DNA of 64,000 nucleotides, from positions 248,001 through 312,000 of the forward strand of contig NZ_JAGYJK010000018.1 of NCBI RefSeq assembly GCF_018402175.1. Direction: 5' to 3'. Positions 8,571-16,657 of the stretch are shown here, one piece after another. The first letter of the stretch is position 1, and every line of letters begins with the position of its first letter. Source of the DNA: Yoonia sp. Lineage in GTDB: Bacteria > Pseudomonadota > Alphaproteobacteria > Rhodobacterales > Rhodobacteraceae. The position numbers and the translations under genes were made by a program. The notes under the pieces are model-generated. The model did not search any database. It saw nothing but the letters and a program-made list of their open reading frames with translations, and was not told the origin of the DNA.

Positions 8571-9338
8571 TTAGGCGGCTTCGTCAGGCTCGCGCGCGCC
8601 GGTCATGAAGGCCACGGCATCCGACATCGTGTAATCACCCGGCTTGATCACGCACAGCCGCTTGCCCAGACGGTGGATGTGGATCCGGTCCGCCACCTCG
8701 AAGACATGCGGCATGTTGTGGCTGATCAGGATGATCGGAATACCGCGCGCGCGCACGTCAAGGATCAGTTCCAGCACCTTGCGCGATTCCTTGACGCCCA
8801 GCGCGGCGGTGGGTTCGTCCAGAATAATGACCTTGGACCCGAAGGCCGCGGCGCGCGCCACGGCCACACCTTGCCGCTGACCGCCCGACAGCGTTTCCAC
8901 CGCCTGATTTATGTTCTGGATCGTCATCAGCCCCAGTTCGGTCAGCTTTTCGCGGGCGAGCCTTTCCATCCTTGGCCGGTCAAGCTGGCGGAACACCTTG
9001 CCCATGATCCCCGGTTTGCGCAATTCGCGCCCCATGAACATGTTGTCCGCGATCGACAGGGCGGGCGACATCGCCAACGTCTGATAGACCGTCTCGATCC
9101 CTTCGCGGCGCGCATCGTTGGGCGAGGTGAACTTGACCTTACGGCCTTCCAGCAGGACATCGCCTTCGTCGGGGATGATGGCGCCGGACATCGCCTTGAT
9201 CAACGATGACTTGCCCGCGCCATTGTCGCCGATTACGGCCAGAATCTCGCCCGGGTAAAGATCGAAATCACAATGGTCCAGCGCGGTGACACGGCCATAG
9301 CGTTTGACCAGCCCGCGCCCTTGCAAAATGGGGTCCAT
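8571..9338 (-). CDS. frcA: Sugar ABC transporter ATPase (FrcA-like)
   Basis: This is a 255-residue single-domain ABC ATPase. Walker A is GDNGAGKSS, the Q-loop is in VYQTLAM, the signature is LSGGQRQG, Walker B with the catalytic Glu is VIILDEPTAAL, and the switch His is in LISHN. Sugar ATPases of the RbsA/XylG type usually have two fused ABC cassettes; FrcA has one, as here. The frame is open to 9416, but the ATG at 9338 begins the homology and overlaps the permease stop by one base (TGATG). It energises uptake by the FrcC permease and FrcB binding protein upstream. Confidence 0.9.
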   Translation of the reverse strand: MDPILQGRGLVKRYGRVTALDHCDFDLYPGEILAVIGDNGAGKSSLIKAMSGAIIPDEGDVLLEGRKVKFTSPNDARREGIETVYQTLAMSPALSIADNMFMGRELRKPGIMGKVFRQLDRPRMERLAREKLTELGLMTIQNINQAVETLSGGQRQGVAVARAAAFGSKVIILDEPTAALGVKESRKVLELILDVRARGIPIILISHNMPHVFEVADRIHIHRLGKRLCVIKPGDYTMSDAVAFMTGAREPDEAA

Positions 9339-10426
9339 CAGCCTGATACCTTTCTGATCCATTGGTCCACAGCGACCGCCGCGATAATAAGCACCCCGAT
9401 CAGCAGGAAGGTCCATTGCGCATCCGCGCCCGCAAGCCGCAGGCCCAGCGTGAAGACGCCGACAATCAGCGCGCCAAAGAACGTGCCAAGGATCGACCCG
9501 CGCCCGCCGAACAGGCTGATGCCGCCGATCACCACGGCGGTGATGCTTTCGATATTCAGCAACTGCCCCGATGTCGGGCTGACGCTGCCGATCCGCCCGA
9601 TCAAGGCCCAGCCTGCGATGGCGCAGATAAAGCCGGTCAGCGCATAGACCGAAATGATCGTCGCGCGCACATTGACGCCCGACAGCTGTGCCGCGTCAGG
9701 GTCATCGCCCACGGCGTAGATATGCCGCCCCCAGGCCGTGTGCCGCAGCATATAGGCAAGGATGACGAAAATCAGCACCATGGCGATCACGCCATAGGTA
9801 AAGGTGGCACCGCCCTGCCCCGCCTCGTTCGCGCCGACCTTGAAGGTCGTACCAAGGAATTGCAGCAGCGACGCCTCGCTTTCGATATCTTGCGCACGGA
9901 TGGTTTCGTTGCGCGAATACAGGAAATTGGCCGCCAGCACGATCTGCCACATCCCGAGTGTCACAATGAACGGCGGCAGCTTCATCACCGCGACCAGCCA
10001 GCCGTTCAGCGTGCCGATGGCAGTGCCAAAGGCCAGCCCGCACAGCACAGCCACCTCGACTGGCAAACCATAGCGAAAGGTGAATTGCCCCATGATGACG
10101 CTGGACAGCACAGCAATCGCACCCACGCTCAGGTCGATGCCCGCGGTCAGGATCACAAGGCTTTGTGCGGCGGCGACGATGCCCACGATCTGCACCTGCT
10201 GCAAGATCAGCGTCAGCGCGAAGGGCGAAAAGAACTTGGTGCCCAAAAGCAGCCCGAAGGTCAGGATCGACATGGCCAGCACGAACAGCGGCACCAGCGC
10301 AGGTTGTAGATGCAACATATGCTGGATCTGTGCCAGCCCGCCTTTGCGCGCGGGTGCAAAGGCTGCGACAGTCCCAGTAGCGCCGGTTTTCACCACGGCT
10401 TCGAAATCATCTTTCTGACTGGACAT
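9338..10426 (-). CDS. frcC: Sugar ABC transporter permease (FrcC-like)
   Basis: The 362-residue BPD_transp_2-type permease has about ten membrane segments. The conserved GIDLSVGAIAVLSSVIMG and ITAVVIGGISLFGGRGS motifs place it with the ribose/xylose/fructose permeases. A charged N-terminal extension of about 50 residues precedes the first helix, as in FrcC. It lies between the binding protein (99 bases upstream) and the ATPase (1-base overlap). Fructose is the likely cargo by resemblance to the FrcBCA system of Sinorhizobium, but no fructokinase (frcK) gene follows here, so ribose or mannose remain possible. Confidence 0.9.
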   Translation of the reverse strand: MSSQKDDFEAVVKTGATGTVAAFAPARKGGLAQIQHMLHLQPALVPLFVLAMSILTFGLLLGTKFFSPFALTLILQQVQIVGIVAAAQSLVILTAGIDLSVGAIAVLSSVIMGQFTFRYGLPVEVAVLCGLAFGTAIGTLNGWLVAVMKLPPFIVTLGMWQIVLAANFLYSRNETIRAQDIESEASLLQFLGTTFKVGANEAGQGGATFTYGVIAMVLIFVILAYMLRHTAWGRHIYAVGDDPDAAQLSGVNVRATIISVYALTGFICAIAGWALIGRIGSVSPTSGQLLNIESITAVVIGGISLFGGRGSILGTFFGALIVGVFTLGLRLAGADAQWTFLLIGVLIIAAVAVDQWIRKVSG

Positions 10427-10475
10427 GGCGCGCCTCCCCTGCGGTCCTGGTCCCCGCAGTCTAGCGCGGGGGTGG

Positions 10476-10501
10476 AAAAAGGGGCGGAATTTCTCCGCCC
10501 C
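10476..10501 (-). terminator. Stem-loop with T-run between frcB and frcC
   Basis: Read on the minus strand, GGGGCGGA pairs with TCCGCCCC around a 5-base loop and is followed by five T. This looks like a rho-independent terminator placed just after the binding-protein gene. In ABC operons such a structure usually lets some read-through and stabilises the upstream mRNA, giving more binding protein than permease. Confidence 0.75.
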
Positions 10502-10525
10502 ATTATCATCGGTTGTCTCAGAGGC

Positions 10526-11545
10526 TTAGCCCCAGCAGAGGTTCTGACCTTCGACGACGTTGATGCTGTCAACCCCATCGGCAGGGGTATCGGTGACAAG
10601 GGCGACGCCCGTGTCAAAGAAATCCTTGCCGGGGGTGTTTTCAGGCAATGTACCATCGGCGGCAAAGGCGGCAATCGCCTCGATCCCGAGGGAGGCCATG
10701 CGCAGCGGGTATTGCTGCGATGTGGCACCGATCACGCCGTCAGCGACGTTCTGCACACCGGGGCAGCCACCATCGACAGAAACGATCAGCACGTCATTTT
10801 CACGGCCGATGGCGCGCAGCGCCTCGTAAGCACCGGCAGCGGCGGGTTCGTTGATCGTATAGACCACGTTGATCATCGGATCGATGGCCAGCAGGTTTTC
10901 CATCGCGCGGCGGCCGCCCTCTTCGTTGCCTGCGGTCACGTCATTGCCGACGATACGCGCATCGGTTTCATCACCGATCCGGTTCGCATCGCCCAGATCA
11001 ATGCCGAAGCCTTGCAAAAAGCCCTGGTTGCGCAGCACGTCCACCGATGGCTGGCTGACGGCCAGATCCAGCATCGCAATGCGTGCATCGGCAGCCGCGT
11101 CACCCAGCGAGGCAGCAGCCCATTGGCCGATCAGCTCACCCGCCAGAAAGTTGTCGGTGGCAAAGGTGGCGTTTGCGGCATCGATCGGTTCCAGCGGTGT
11201 ATCCAGCGCGATCACCAAAAGACCGGCATCGCGGGCCTGCGTGACCGCGCCGACGATGGACGATGTGTCCGACGCGGTGATCAGGATACCGGATGCGCCA
11301 TCAGCGATGCAGGTTTCGATGGCAGCAACCTGCGTTTCATGGTCGCCGTCAACGCGGCCGGCATAGGACCGCAGCGTGATGCCTGCTTGGGCGGCGGCGG
11401 CTTCGGCGCCTTCGCGCATCTTGACGAAGAACGGGTTGGTGTCGGTCTTGGTGATCAGACAGGCCGAGACGCCCTGCGCCTGGACCGATGTGGCAGCGAC
11501 AGTGGTGATGGCAACAAGCGCTGTCGAGATAAGCAGTTTTTTCAT
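10526..11545 (-). CDS. frcB: Periplasmic sugar-binding protein (FrcB-like)
   Basis: This is a 339-residue type I periplasmic binding protein. A Sec signal peptide ([19 protein letters not shown], cleavage after SVQA) precedes a ribose/fructose-binding fold ([60 protein letters not shown]). The ATG at 11545 has a strong ribosome site (GGGAGGAAATC) directly upstream; the longer open frame to 11617 is not needed. It is first in frcBCA and divergent from the ROK regulator at 11717. Fructose is the best guess for the ligand by overall likeness to FrcB. Confidence 0.92.
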   Translation of the reverse strand: MKKLLISTALVAITTVAATSVQAQGVSACLITKTDTNPFFVKMREGAEAAAAQAGITLRSYAGRVDGDHETQVAAIETCIADGASGILITASDTSSIVGAVTQARDAGLLVIALDTPLEPIDAANATFATDNFLAGELIGQWAAASLGDAAADARIAMLDLAVSQPSVDVLRNQGFLQGFGIDLGDANRIGDETDARIVGNDVTAGNEEGGRRAMENLLAIDPMINVVYTINEPAAAGAYEALRAIGRENDVLIVSVDGGCPGVQNVADGVIGATSQQYPLRMASLGIEAIAAFAADGTLPENTPGKDFFDTGVALVTDTPADGVDSINVVEGQNLCWG

Positions 11546-11644
11546 GATTTCCTCCCAGAAATTTAGGGCCGTTTGCCTGCCTGCGGCGCAGGCCGGACCA
11601 TCGGCGAATGACCGCAAAAGAGGCGATTCGTGTCAGGTTGTCAA

Positions 11645-11667
11645 TTTATTAATTAACTTTATTAATT
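11645..11667. promoter_or_regulatory. Direct repeat TTTATTAATT x2 between frcB and the ROK gene
   Basis: Two identical 10-base AT-rich units start 13 bases apart in an otherwise GC-rich divergent promoter region. ROK repressors such as Mlc and NagC bind AT-rich sites, so this is the best candidate operator for the adjacent ROK regulator acting on frcBCA and on itself. That assignment is inference from position and composition. Confidence 0.5.
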
Positions 11668-11716
11668 TATGAAATGGCGCTAGAAAGATCCCAAATGGCG
11701 GGCAAAGGTATGTCAG

Positions 11717-12898
11717 ATGGATGACGGATTGGTCAGATCGCTCAGCATGGGGCTGAGCCAGAAAGGTGTCCGCGACCATAACGAGCGGCTGCTCTTGTCG
11801 TTGCTCCAACGGCACGGATCATTGCCCGCGCCGGACCTTGCGCGCCTGTCGCACCTGTCACCGCCCACGATTTCTGCGATCCTGCGCAAGCTGGAATCGG
11901 ACGGGTTGTTGACGCGTGGCGATCCTTTGCGGGGCAAAGTCGGCAAACCTTCGGTTCCCATGATGCTTGACAAGAACGGCGTCTATTCCATCGGGATCAA
12001 GATCGGTCGGCGGTCTGCAAATTTTCTGCTGACGGATTTCACCGGCGGCATCCGGTTGCACCGTCACGTCACCTATACCCATCCCCTTCCGCGCGAGGTG
12101 TTCGGCTTTGTGCAGACAGGTCTCGCCGCTGCGGCCAGCGATCTGAGCCACAGCGAATTGGCCAGAATATGTGGCATCGGCATCGCGGCCCCCTTTGATC
12201 TATGGAACTGGCACGACCTGACAGGGCCGAACGCGGCAGAATTCCAATCCTGGAAGAACATCGATTTCACCGCAGAAATGGCGCGGTTTACCGATCTGCC
12301 TGTCTTTATCATCAATGATGCAACGGCGGGCTGTCAGGCAGAACATCTTTACGGGCGCGGCAAGCAGTTTCGCGACTATGCCTATTTCTTTGTAGGTGCC
12401 TTTGTCGGCGGCGGCATCGTGCTGAACAATGCGGTCTATGAGGGACGGCTGGGCAATGCAGGCGCGCTGGGGTCATTGCGCAGCGTCGGGCCGAATGGCG
12501 AAAGCCGCCAATTGGTTGACACAGCGTCGATCCATACTTTGGAGGCGCGTTTGCGGCAGGCCGGGCATAACCCGATCACGCTTTGGAACACTCCGCAAAG
12601 CTGGACCGATCTTGCCGATCATGTGACGCCGTGGCTGGACCAGACCGCGATCGAGCTTGCAAAGGCGAGCTTGTCCACCTGCGCGGTCATCGATTTCGAG
12701 GCGATCATCATCGACGGGGCCTTTCCACCCGCCATCCGCGAAGAACTGGTCAAAAAGGTCCGTCGCGCCATCGAGACAGAGGACACGCGCGGGCTGATCC
12801 TGCCGGTGATCGAAAGCGGCAGCATCGGCAGCGATGCGCGCGCATTGGGTGCTGCGTGCAGCCCGGTCCTGTCGCAGTTCATGCTGAACAACAATTGA
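11717..12898 (+). CDS. ROK-family transcriptional regulator
   Basis: The 393-residue protein has an N-terminal winged helix (DLARLSHLSPPTISAILRKL, ESDGLLTR) and a C-terminal ROK sugar-kinase-like fold (YSIGIKIGRRSANFLLTDF, GIGIAAPFDLW, VINDATAGCQAE, GAFVGGGIVLNN). It probably represses the divergent frcBCA genes and is relieved by the sugar or its phosphate. The family's cysteine-rich zinc motif (CxCGxxGC), expected after the GALGS segment, is absent; that place reads SLRSVGPNGESRQL. A catalytic kinase role is therefore unlikely. The AT-rich direct repeats at 11645-11667 are its likely target. Confidence 0.9.
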   Translation: MDDGLVRSLSMGLSQKGVRDHNERLLLSLLQRHGSLPAPDLARLSHLSPPTISAILRKLESDGLLTRGDPLRGKVGKPSVPMMLDKNGVYSIGIKIGRRSANFLLTDFTGGIRLHRHVTYTHPLPREVFGFVQTGLAAAASDLSHSELARICGIGIAAPFDLWNWHDLTGPNAAEFQSWKNIDFTAEMARFTDLPVFIINDATAGCQAEHLYGRGKQFRDYAYFFVGAFVGGGIVLNNAVYEGRLGNAGALGSLRSVGPNGESRQLVDTASIHTLEARLRQAGHNPITLWNTPQSWTDLADHVTPWLDQTAIELAKASLSTCAVIDFEAIIIDGAFPPAIREELVKKVRRAIETEDTRGLILPVIESGSIGSDARALGAACSPVLSQFMLNNN

Positions 12899-12956
12899 CG
12901 GCCGGCGCCGCATTGCGGCAGTCCGATACAGTCGTGTCGCGGCAATCAAACCGCGA

Positions 12957-13418
12957 TCAATCGCCCTGAACCGGGATCGCAAAGCCGGTCTTGACGCGAT
13001 CCATCACGGCGCTGGTGCGGAACCGCAGGACATTGTCTTCGGCAAAGAAATGGCGGCGGGTAAACGCCTCGTATTCGGCCATATCGCGCGCGGAAATCAT
13101 CAAGATGAAATCGGCGTTTCCGGTGACGTAATAACATTGCATCACTTCAGGCGCGGCCTGCATGGCGGATTTGAACCGGTCAAGATCGCGCTTGCGTTCA
13201 TTCTGAAGCGTGACTTCGACAATCAGCATCAAGCCGCGCCCGGCACGGGCCGGATCAAGGATCGCTATCTCGGCCTCGATCACGCCAGAGGCCCGCAGCC
13301 GCGCCACCCGTTTGCGACACGCATCCGGCGACAGCCCGACCTGGACGGACAGCTCTTCGGCGGTGGCGCGTGCGCGCGATTGCAGGGCGTTCAGAAGACG
13401 GGCGTCGAATGTGTCCAT
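12957..13418 (-). CDS. Lrp/AsnC-family transcriptional regulator
   Basis: The 153-residue protein has the family plan: an N-terminal helix-turn-helix (DARLLNALQSRARATAEELS, GLSPDACRKRVARLRASGVI) and a C-terminal RAM ligand-binding domain (VMQCYYVTGNADFILMISA, DMAEYEAF). The ATG at 13418 gives the standard length; the frame is open further upstream but without homology. It diverges from the lyase/hydrolase/racemase operon at 13591 and is probably its amino-acid-responsive regulator. AsnC-type regulators are also found with ectoine-degradation genes, which the neighbouring operon resembles. Confidence 0.9.
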   Translation of the reverse strand: MDTFDARLLNALQSRARATAEELSVQVGLSPDACRKRVARLRASGVIEAEIAILDPARAGRGLMLIVEVTLQNERKRDLDRFKSAMQAAPEVMQCYYVTGNADFILMISARDMAEYEAFTRRHFFAEDNVLRFRTSAVMDRVKTGFAIPVQGD

Positions 13419-13494
13419 GCCGACAGGGATTGCGCAACATCGGCCAAAAGAGAAGCATATTCTGATCTGTTGTCCGAAAATCGGCCCAAACAGG

Positions 13495-13548
13495 GCCAAT
13501 TCATCCCAAATTAGCGCCAATCAGGGTCAATATTTCCGCCTAGCCAAT
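13495..13548. promoter_or_regulatory. Three GCCAAT repeats upstream of the lyase operon
   Basis: GCCAAT occurs at 13495, 13516 and 13543 in the intergenic region between the Lrp-like regulator and the lyase gene. The first two are 21 bases apart, two helical turns. Lrp-type octamers bind such phased arrays, so this is a candidate site; the assignment is weak because the half-site is short. Confidence 0.35.
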
Positions 13549-13590
13549 CATGGGATGCATTAGTCTGGCCCTGTCAGGAACGGGGTGTTT

Positions 13591-14634
13591 ATGGGTCAAT
13601 ATCTGAAAAATCCTTGGCGCGGGTCAGGATTGCCGGACGAAACGCTGTTTCCGCTGGCCGATGCGCGCGCTGTGGGCCAGCTGTTGGCGCGCTGTCCTGC
13701 ACATGCCCCGACGCCCCTTCGTCAAGAGCCCGCATTGGCCGCCCACCTTGGGATCGGCCAGCTTTGGCTCAAGGATGAACGCGGGCGCATGGGGTTGGGC
13801 AGTTTCAAGGCACTTGGCGCCGCCTATGCCATCGCGCGCGCAGCGGCAGAGACAAACGCCCCCGACCTGCGCCATGCCTTGCAAGGCCAGGTCTATGTGA
13901 CGGCCAGCGCGGGCAATCACGGGCTATCGGTGGCCGCAGGCGCGCAGCTGTTTGGCGCAGCCGCAGTGATCTATCTGTCGCAGGCTGTGCCGGAAACCTT
14001 TGCCGCCCGCCTGCAGGCCAAGGGCGCCACGGTGGTCCGCGACGGTGCGGATTACGAGGCCAGCATGCAGGCCGCCACAGGTGCCGCTGACGCCAATGGC
14101 TGGACATTGCTGTCGGACAGTTCATGGCCGGGCTATACCGCACTGCCCCTGCAGGTGATGGAAGGGTATCTGCAACTCGCCGCCGAGGCCGCAGCCCAGA
14201 TCGACCAGCCCCCGACCCATATCCTGCTGCAAGCCGGTGTCGGGGGGCTGGCGGCGGCGGTGGCGGCCCATGCCCGCCATGTCTGGGGCGACAGCCCGCA
14301 GATCATCGTGGTCGAACCCGACGCCGCCCCTGCCCTGATCGAAAGCATCCGCGCAGGCCGGCTGGTGGATACCACTGGCCCTGTGTCCAGCATGGGGCGA
14401 CTGGATTGCAAGACGGCATCGAAGATTGCGCTGCATGGTCTGGCGCGCGATGCCGACAGCTTTGTCACAATTTCGGAAGGCACGGCGCAGCGCGCGGTCG
14501 ATTTGTTGGTGGAATACGGGCTGGCGACCACCCCATCGGGTGCTGCGGGCGTTGCGGCCCTGCTTGCGGGGCTGGATCTACCGCGCGAGGCGCGTGTGAT
14601 GGCCATCCTAAGCGAAGGGCCAGAGGATGGCTGA
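13591..14634 (+). CDS. PLP-dependent lyase, diaminopropionate ammonia-lyase-like
   Basis: This is a 347-residue fold-type II PLP enzyme. Lys73 in GLGSFKALGAAYA is the Schiff-base residue, ASAGNHG binds the substrate carboxylate and LQAGVGGLAAAVA is the phosphate loop. The opening (CPAHAPTPLRQEPALAAHLG, LWLKDERGRMGLGSFK) matches 2,3-diaminopropionate ammonia-lyase and related threonine dehydratase-like enzymes such as EutB of ectoine catabolism. The ATG at 13591 is chosen over an in-frame GTG six bases upstream because the GGGG stretch sits correctly before it. The stop overlaps the M24 gene by 8 bases. The substrate is not fixed by sequence. Confidence 0.8.
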   Translation: MGQYLKNPWRGSGLPDETLFPLADARAVGQLLARCPAHAPTPLRQEPALAAHLGIGQLWLKDERGRMGLGSFKALGAAYAIARAAAETNAPDLRHALQGQVYVTASAGNHGLSVAAGAQLFGAAAVIYLSQAVPETFAARLQAKGATVVRDGADYEASMQAATGAADANGWTLLSDSSWPGYTALPLQVMEGYLQLAAEAAAQIDQPPTHILLQAGVGGLAAAVAAHARHVWGDSPQIIVVEPDAAPALIESIRAGRLVDTTGPVSSMGRLDCKTASKIALHGLARDADSFVTISEGTAQRAVDLLVEYGLATTPSGAAGVAALLAGLDLPREARVMAILSEGPEDG

Positions 14635-15793
14635 ACCCATGATGATCTTTGCAGCGCAAGAATACCGTGATCGTGTGGCAAAGCTGCAGATGGGCATGGC
14701 CGCACAGGGGCTGGATGCGCTCTTGCTGACAACGCCTGCCGATATCTTTTATGTCACCGGCTTTCTGACCCGGTTCTGGGCCAGCCCCGCGCGGCCCTGG
14801 TTTGTGATCGTGCCGGTGGCGGATGATCCGGTGGTGGTGATCCCGTCGATCGGGGCGGCACTGATGGGCCAGACATGGCTGCATGACATCCGCACCTGGG
14901 ACGCGCCCGACCCGCGCGATGACGGGATCAGCCTGTTGGCGGGTGCCTTGGCCGATCTGGTCCCGGTACAGGGCCGGATTGGCGTGCCGATGGGGCTGGA
15001 AACACATCTGCGCATGCCGCTTGCCGATTATGACCTGCTGCGCGCAAGGCTTGCACCGCGCCAGATCGTGGATGCCACCGCCTGCATCCAGCGCATCCGC
15101 GAGGTAAAATCAGAGGCCGAGATCAGCAAGATCCGCGAAAGCTGTGCCATTGCGGGGCGCGCCTTTGCCCGCGTGCCAGAGTTTGCAGCCAAAGGTCAGC
15201 CACTGTCCTCGATTTTCCGCGACTTCCAGATCGCGCTTTTGACCGAAGGGGCAGATTGGGTCAGCTATGTTGCGGGCGGTGCGGGGCCAGATGGGTACGG
15301 CGATGTGATCTCGCCCGCTGGCCCGCAGCCTTTGCGGCGCGGCGATATTCTGATGCTGGACACAGGCGCTGTCAAAAACGGCTATTTCTGCGATTTTGAT
15401 CGCAATTTCGCCATTGGCCCCGCATCAGACACCGCACGGCGCGCCCATGCAGCACTTTGGCAGGCAACCGAGGACACGCTGGCCCATTTGCGCCCCGGAT
15501 GGCGCGCCTGTGATGTGCATGCGGCCCTTTGCGCAGGCCTGCACAAATACGGCGCCACACCATCCGGCGGCAGGCTGGGCCATGGGCTTGGCATCACGTT
15601 GACGGAATGGCCGTCCTTGACACCGCTGGACGAAACACCCCTGCGCGAAGGCATGGTGCTGACGCTAGAACCGGGCTGTGTGACGGGTGACGGACGGATC
15701 ATGGTGCATGAAGAAAACATCGTGCTGCGCAAGGATGGGGCAGAGTTGCTGTCACCGCGCGCATCGCATGACCTGCCAGAGATCACCGCATGA
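14627..15793 (+). CDS. M24-family metallohydrolase (creatinase/aminopeptidase P fold, DoeA/EutD-like)
   Basis: The 388-residue protein has an N-terminal creatinase domain (to about residue 155) and a C-terminal pita-bread domain. The five metal ligands are visible in order: D and D in MLDTGAVKNGYFCDFDR, H in RLGHGLGI, E in LTLEPG and E in VHEENIV. Members hydrolyse Xaa-Pro bonds, creatine or, as DoeA/EutD, the ring of ectoine. It overlaps the upstream lyase by 8 bases and the downstream racemase-like gene by ATGA. Co-occurrence with an EutA-like and an EutB-like gene favours a role in breaking down a cyclic or N-substituted amino acid. Confidence 0.82.
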   Translation: MAEPMMIFAAQEYRDRVAKLQMGMAAQGLDALLLTTPADIFYVTGFLTRFWASPARPWFVIVPVADDPVVVIPSIGAALMGQTWLHDIRTWDAPDPRDDGISLLAGALADLVPVQGRIGVPMGLETHLRMPLADYDLLRARLAPRQIVDATACIQRIREVKSEAEISKIRESCAIAGRAFARVPEFAAKGQPLSSIFRDFQIALLTEGADWVSYVAGGAGPDGYGDVISPAGPQPLRRGDILMLDTGAVKNGYFCDFDRNFAIGPASDTARRAHAALWQATEDTLAHLRPGWRACDVHAALCAGLHKYGATPSGGRLGHGLGITLTEWPSLTPLDETPLREGMVLTLEPGCVTGDGRIMVHEENIVLRKDGAELLSPRASHDLPEITA

Positions 15794-16506
15794 CCGCCTT
15801 TCCTTATGACCTGCAAGACAACAGCCTGCCGCGCCTTGGGCTGATCGTGCTGCAGGTCGATGAAACAATCGAACAGGATTTCCGCCATCTGTTCGCACCA
15901 GACTGCGCCAAGCTGCATATCAGCCGTATCCCTTCGGGCGCAGAGCTGACGCCCGATAGCATCGCCCAGATGGAAACCGCCTTGCCCGCTGCGGCCGGGC
16001 TGTTGCCTCACGGGCTGGATGTTGTCGGCTATGCCTGCACATCCGGGACGACCCTGATCGGCGCAGGGCGTGTGCGCGATCTGGTGATGGGGGCCGCGCA
16101 GACCCGTGCCGCGACAGACCCGCTGACTGCGGCGCTGGCGCAGTGCCGTGTTCTGGGGCTGACCAAGATCGGCATTGTCTCGCCCTATATCGCGTCGGTT
16201 GCCACGCCGATCCGCGCGGCATTCGAATCCGCTGGCATCACCGTGCCCGCTACCTTGTCCTTTGGCGAGCAAGTCGAGGCAAGGGTCGCGCGCATCGCGC
16301 CCGCCTCGATCGCCAATGCCGCACGCGCACTTGCGCAGCAGGCAGAGCTTGACGGTATATTTCTGTCCTGCACCAATCTGCAGACGCGCGATATCCTTGC
16401 ACCCCTTTCACTGGAATTGGGCCTGCCGGTGCTGAGTTCAAACCAATGCCTAGCCTGGCACATGGCATCGCTTTGTGGAATGCCACCGCCGTCGGGGTAT
16501 GGCTGA
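15790..16506 (+). CDS. Asp/Glu racemase superfamily protein (EutA / maleate isomerase-like)
   Basis: This is a 238-residue two-domain protein of the Asp/Glu racemase, arylmalonate decarboxylase and maleate cis-trans isomerase group. The paired catalytic cysteines are Cys83 in YACTSGTT and Cys194 in LSCTNLQT. EutA of ectoine utilisation belongs to the same group. It is the last of three overlapping genes after the Lrp-type regulator. No transporter or deacetylase (DoeB/EutE) follows, so the set would be incomplete as an ectoine pathway and may serve another amino acid. Confidence 0.8.
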   Translation: MTAFPYDLQDNSLPRLGLIVLQVDETIEQDFRHLFAPDCAKLHISRIPSGAELTPDSIAQMETALPAAAGLLPHGLDVVGYACTSGTTLIGAGRVRDLVMGAAQTRAATDPLTAALAQCRVLGLTKIGIVSPYIASVATPIRAAFESAGITVPATLSFGEQVEARVARIAPASIANAARALAQQAELDGIFLSCTNLQTRDILAPLSLELGLPVLSSNQCLAWHMASLCGMPPPSGYG

Positions 16507-16657
16507 CCATGACAGCCGCACCCCGATAGGGGCGGCGTGTCCCGCCCAACCGGCGGGCCATCAGCAAAGCGCCGCAACCGGTAGGTCAGTCTTTGCCGCC
16601 AAAAGCCACATCGCGCTGATCTGGTCAGTGCAAACACGGTACGCGCTGACGCCTTGA

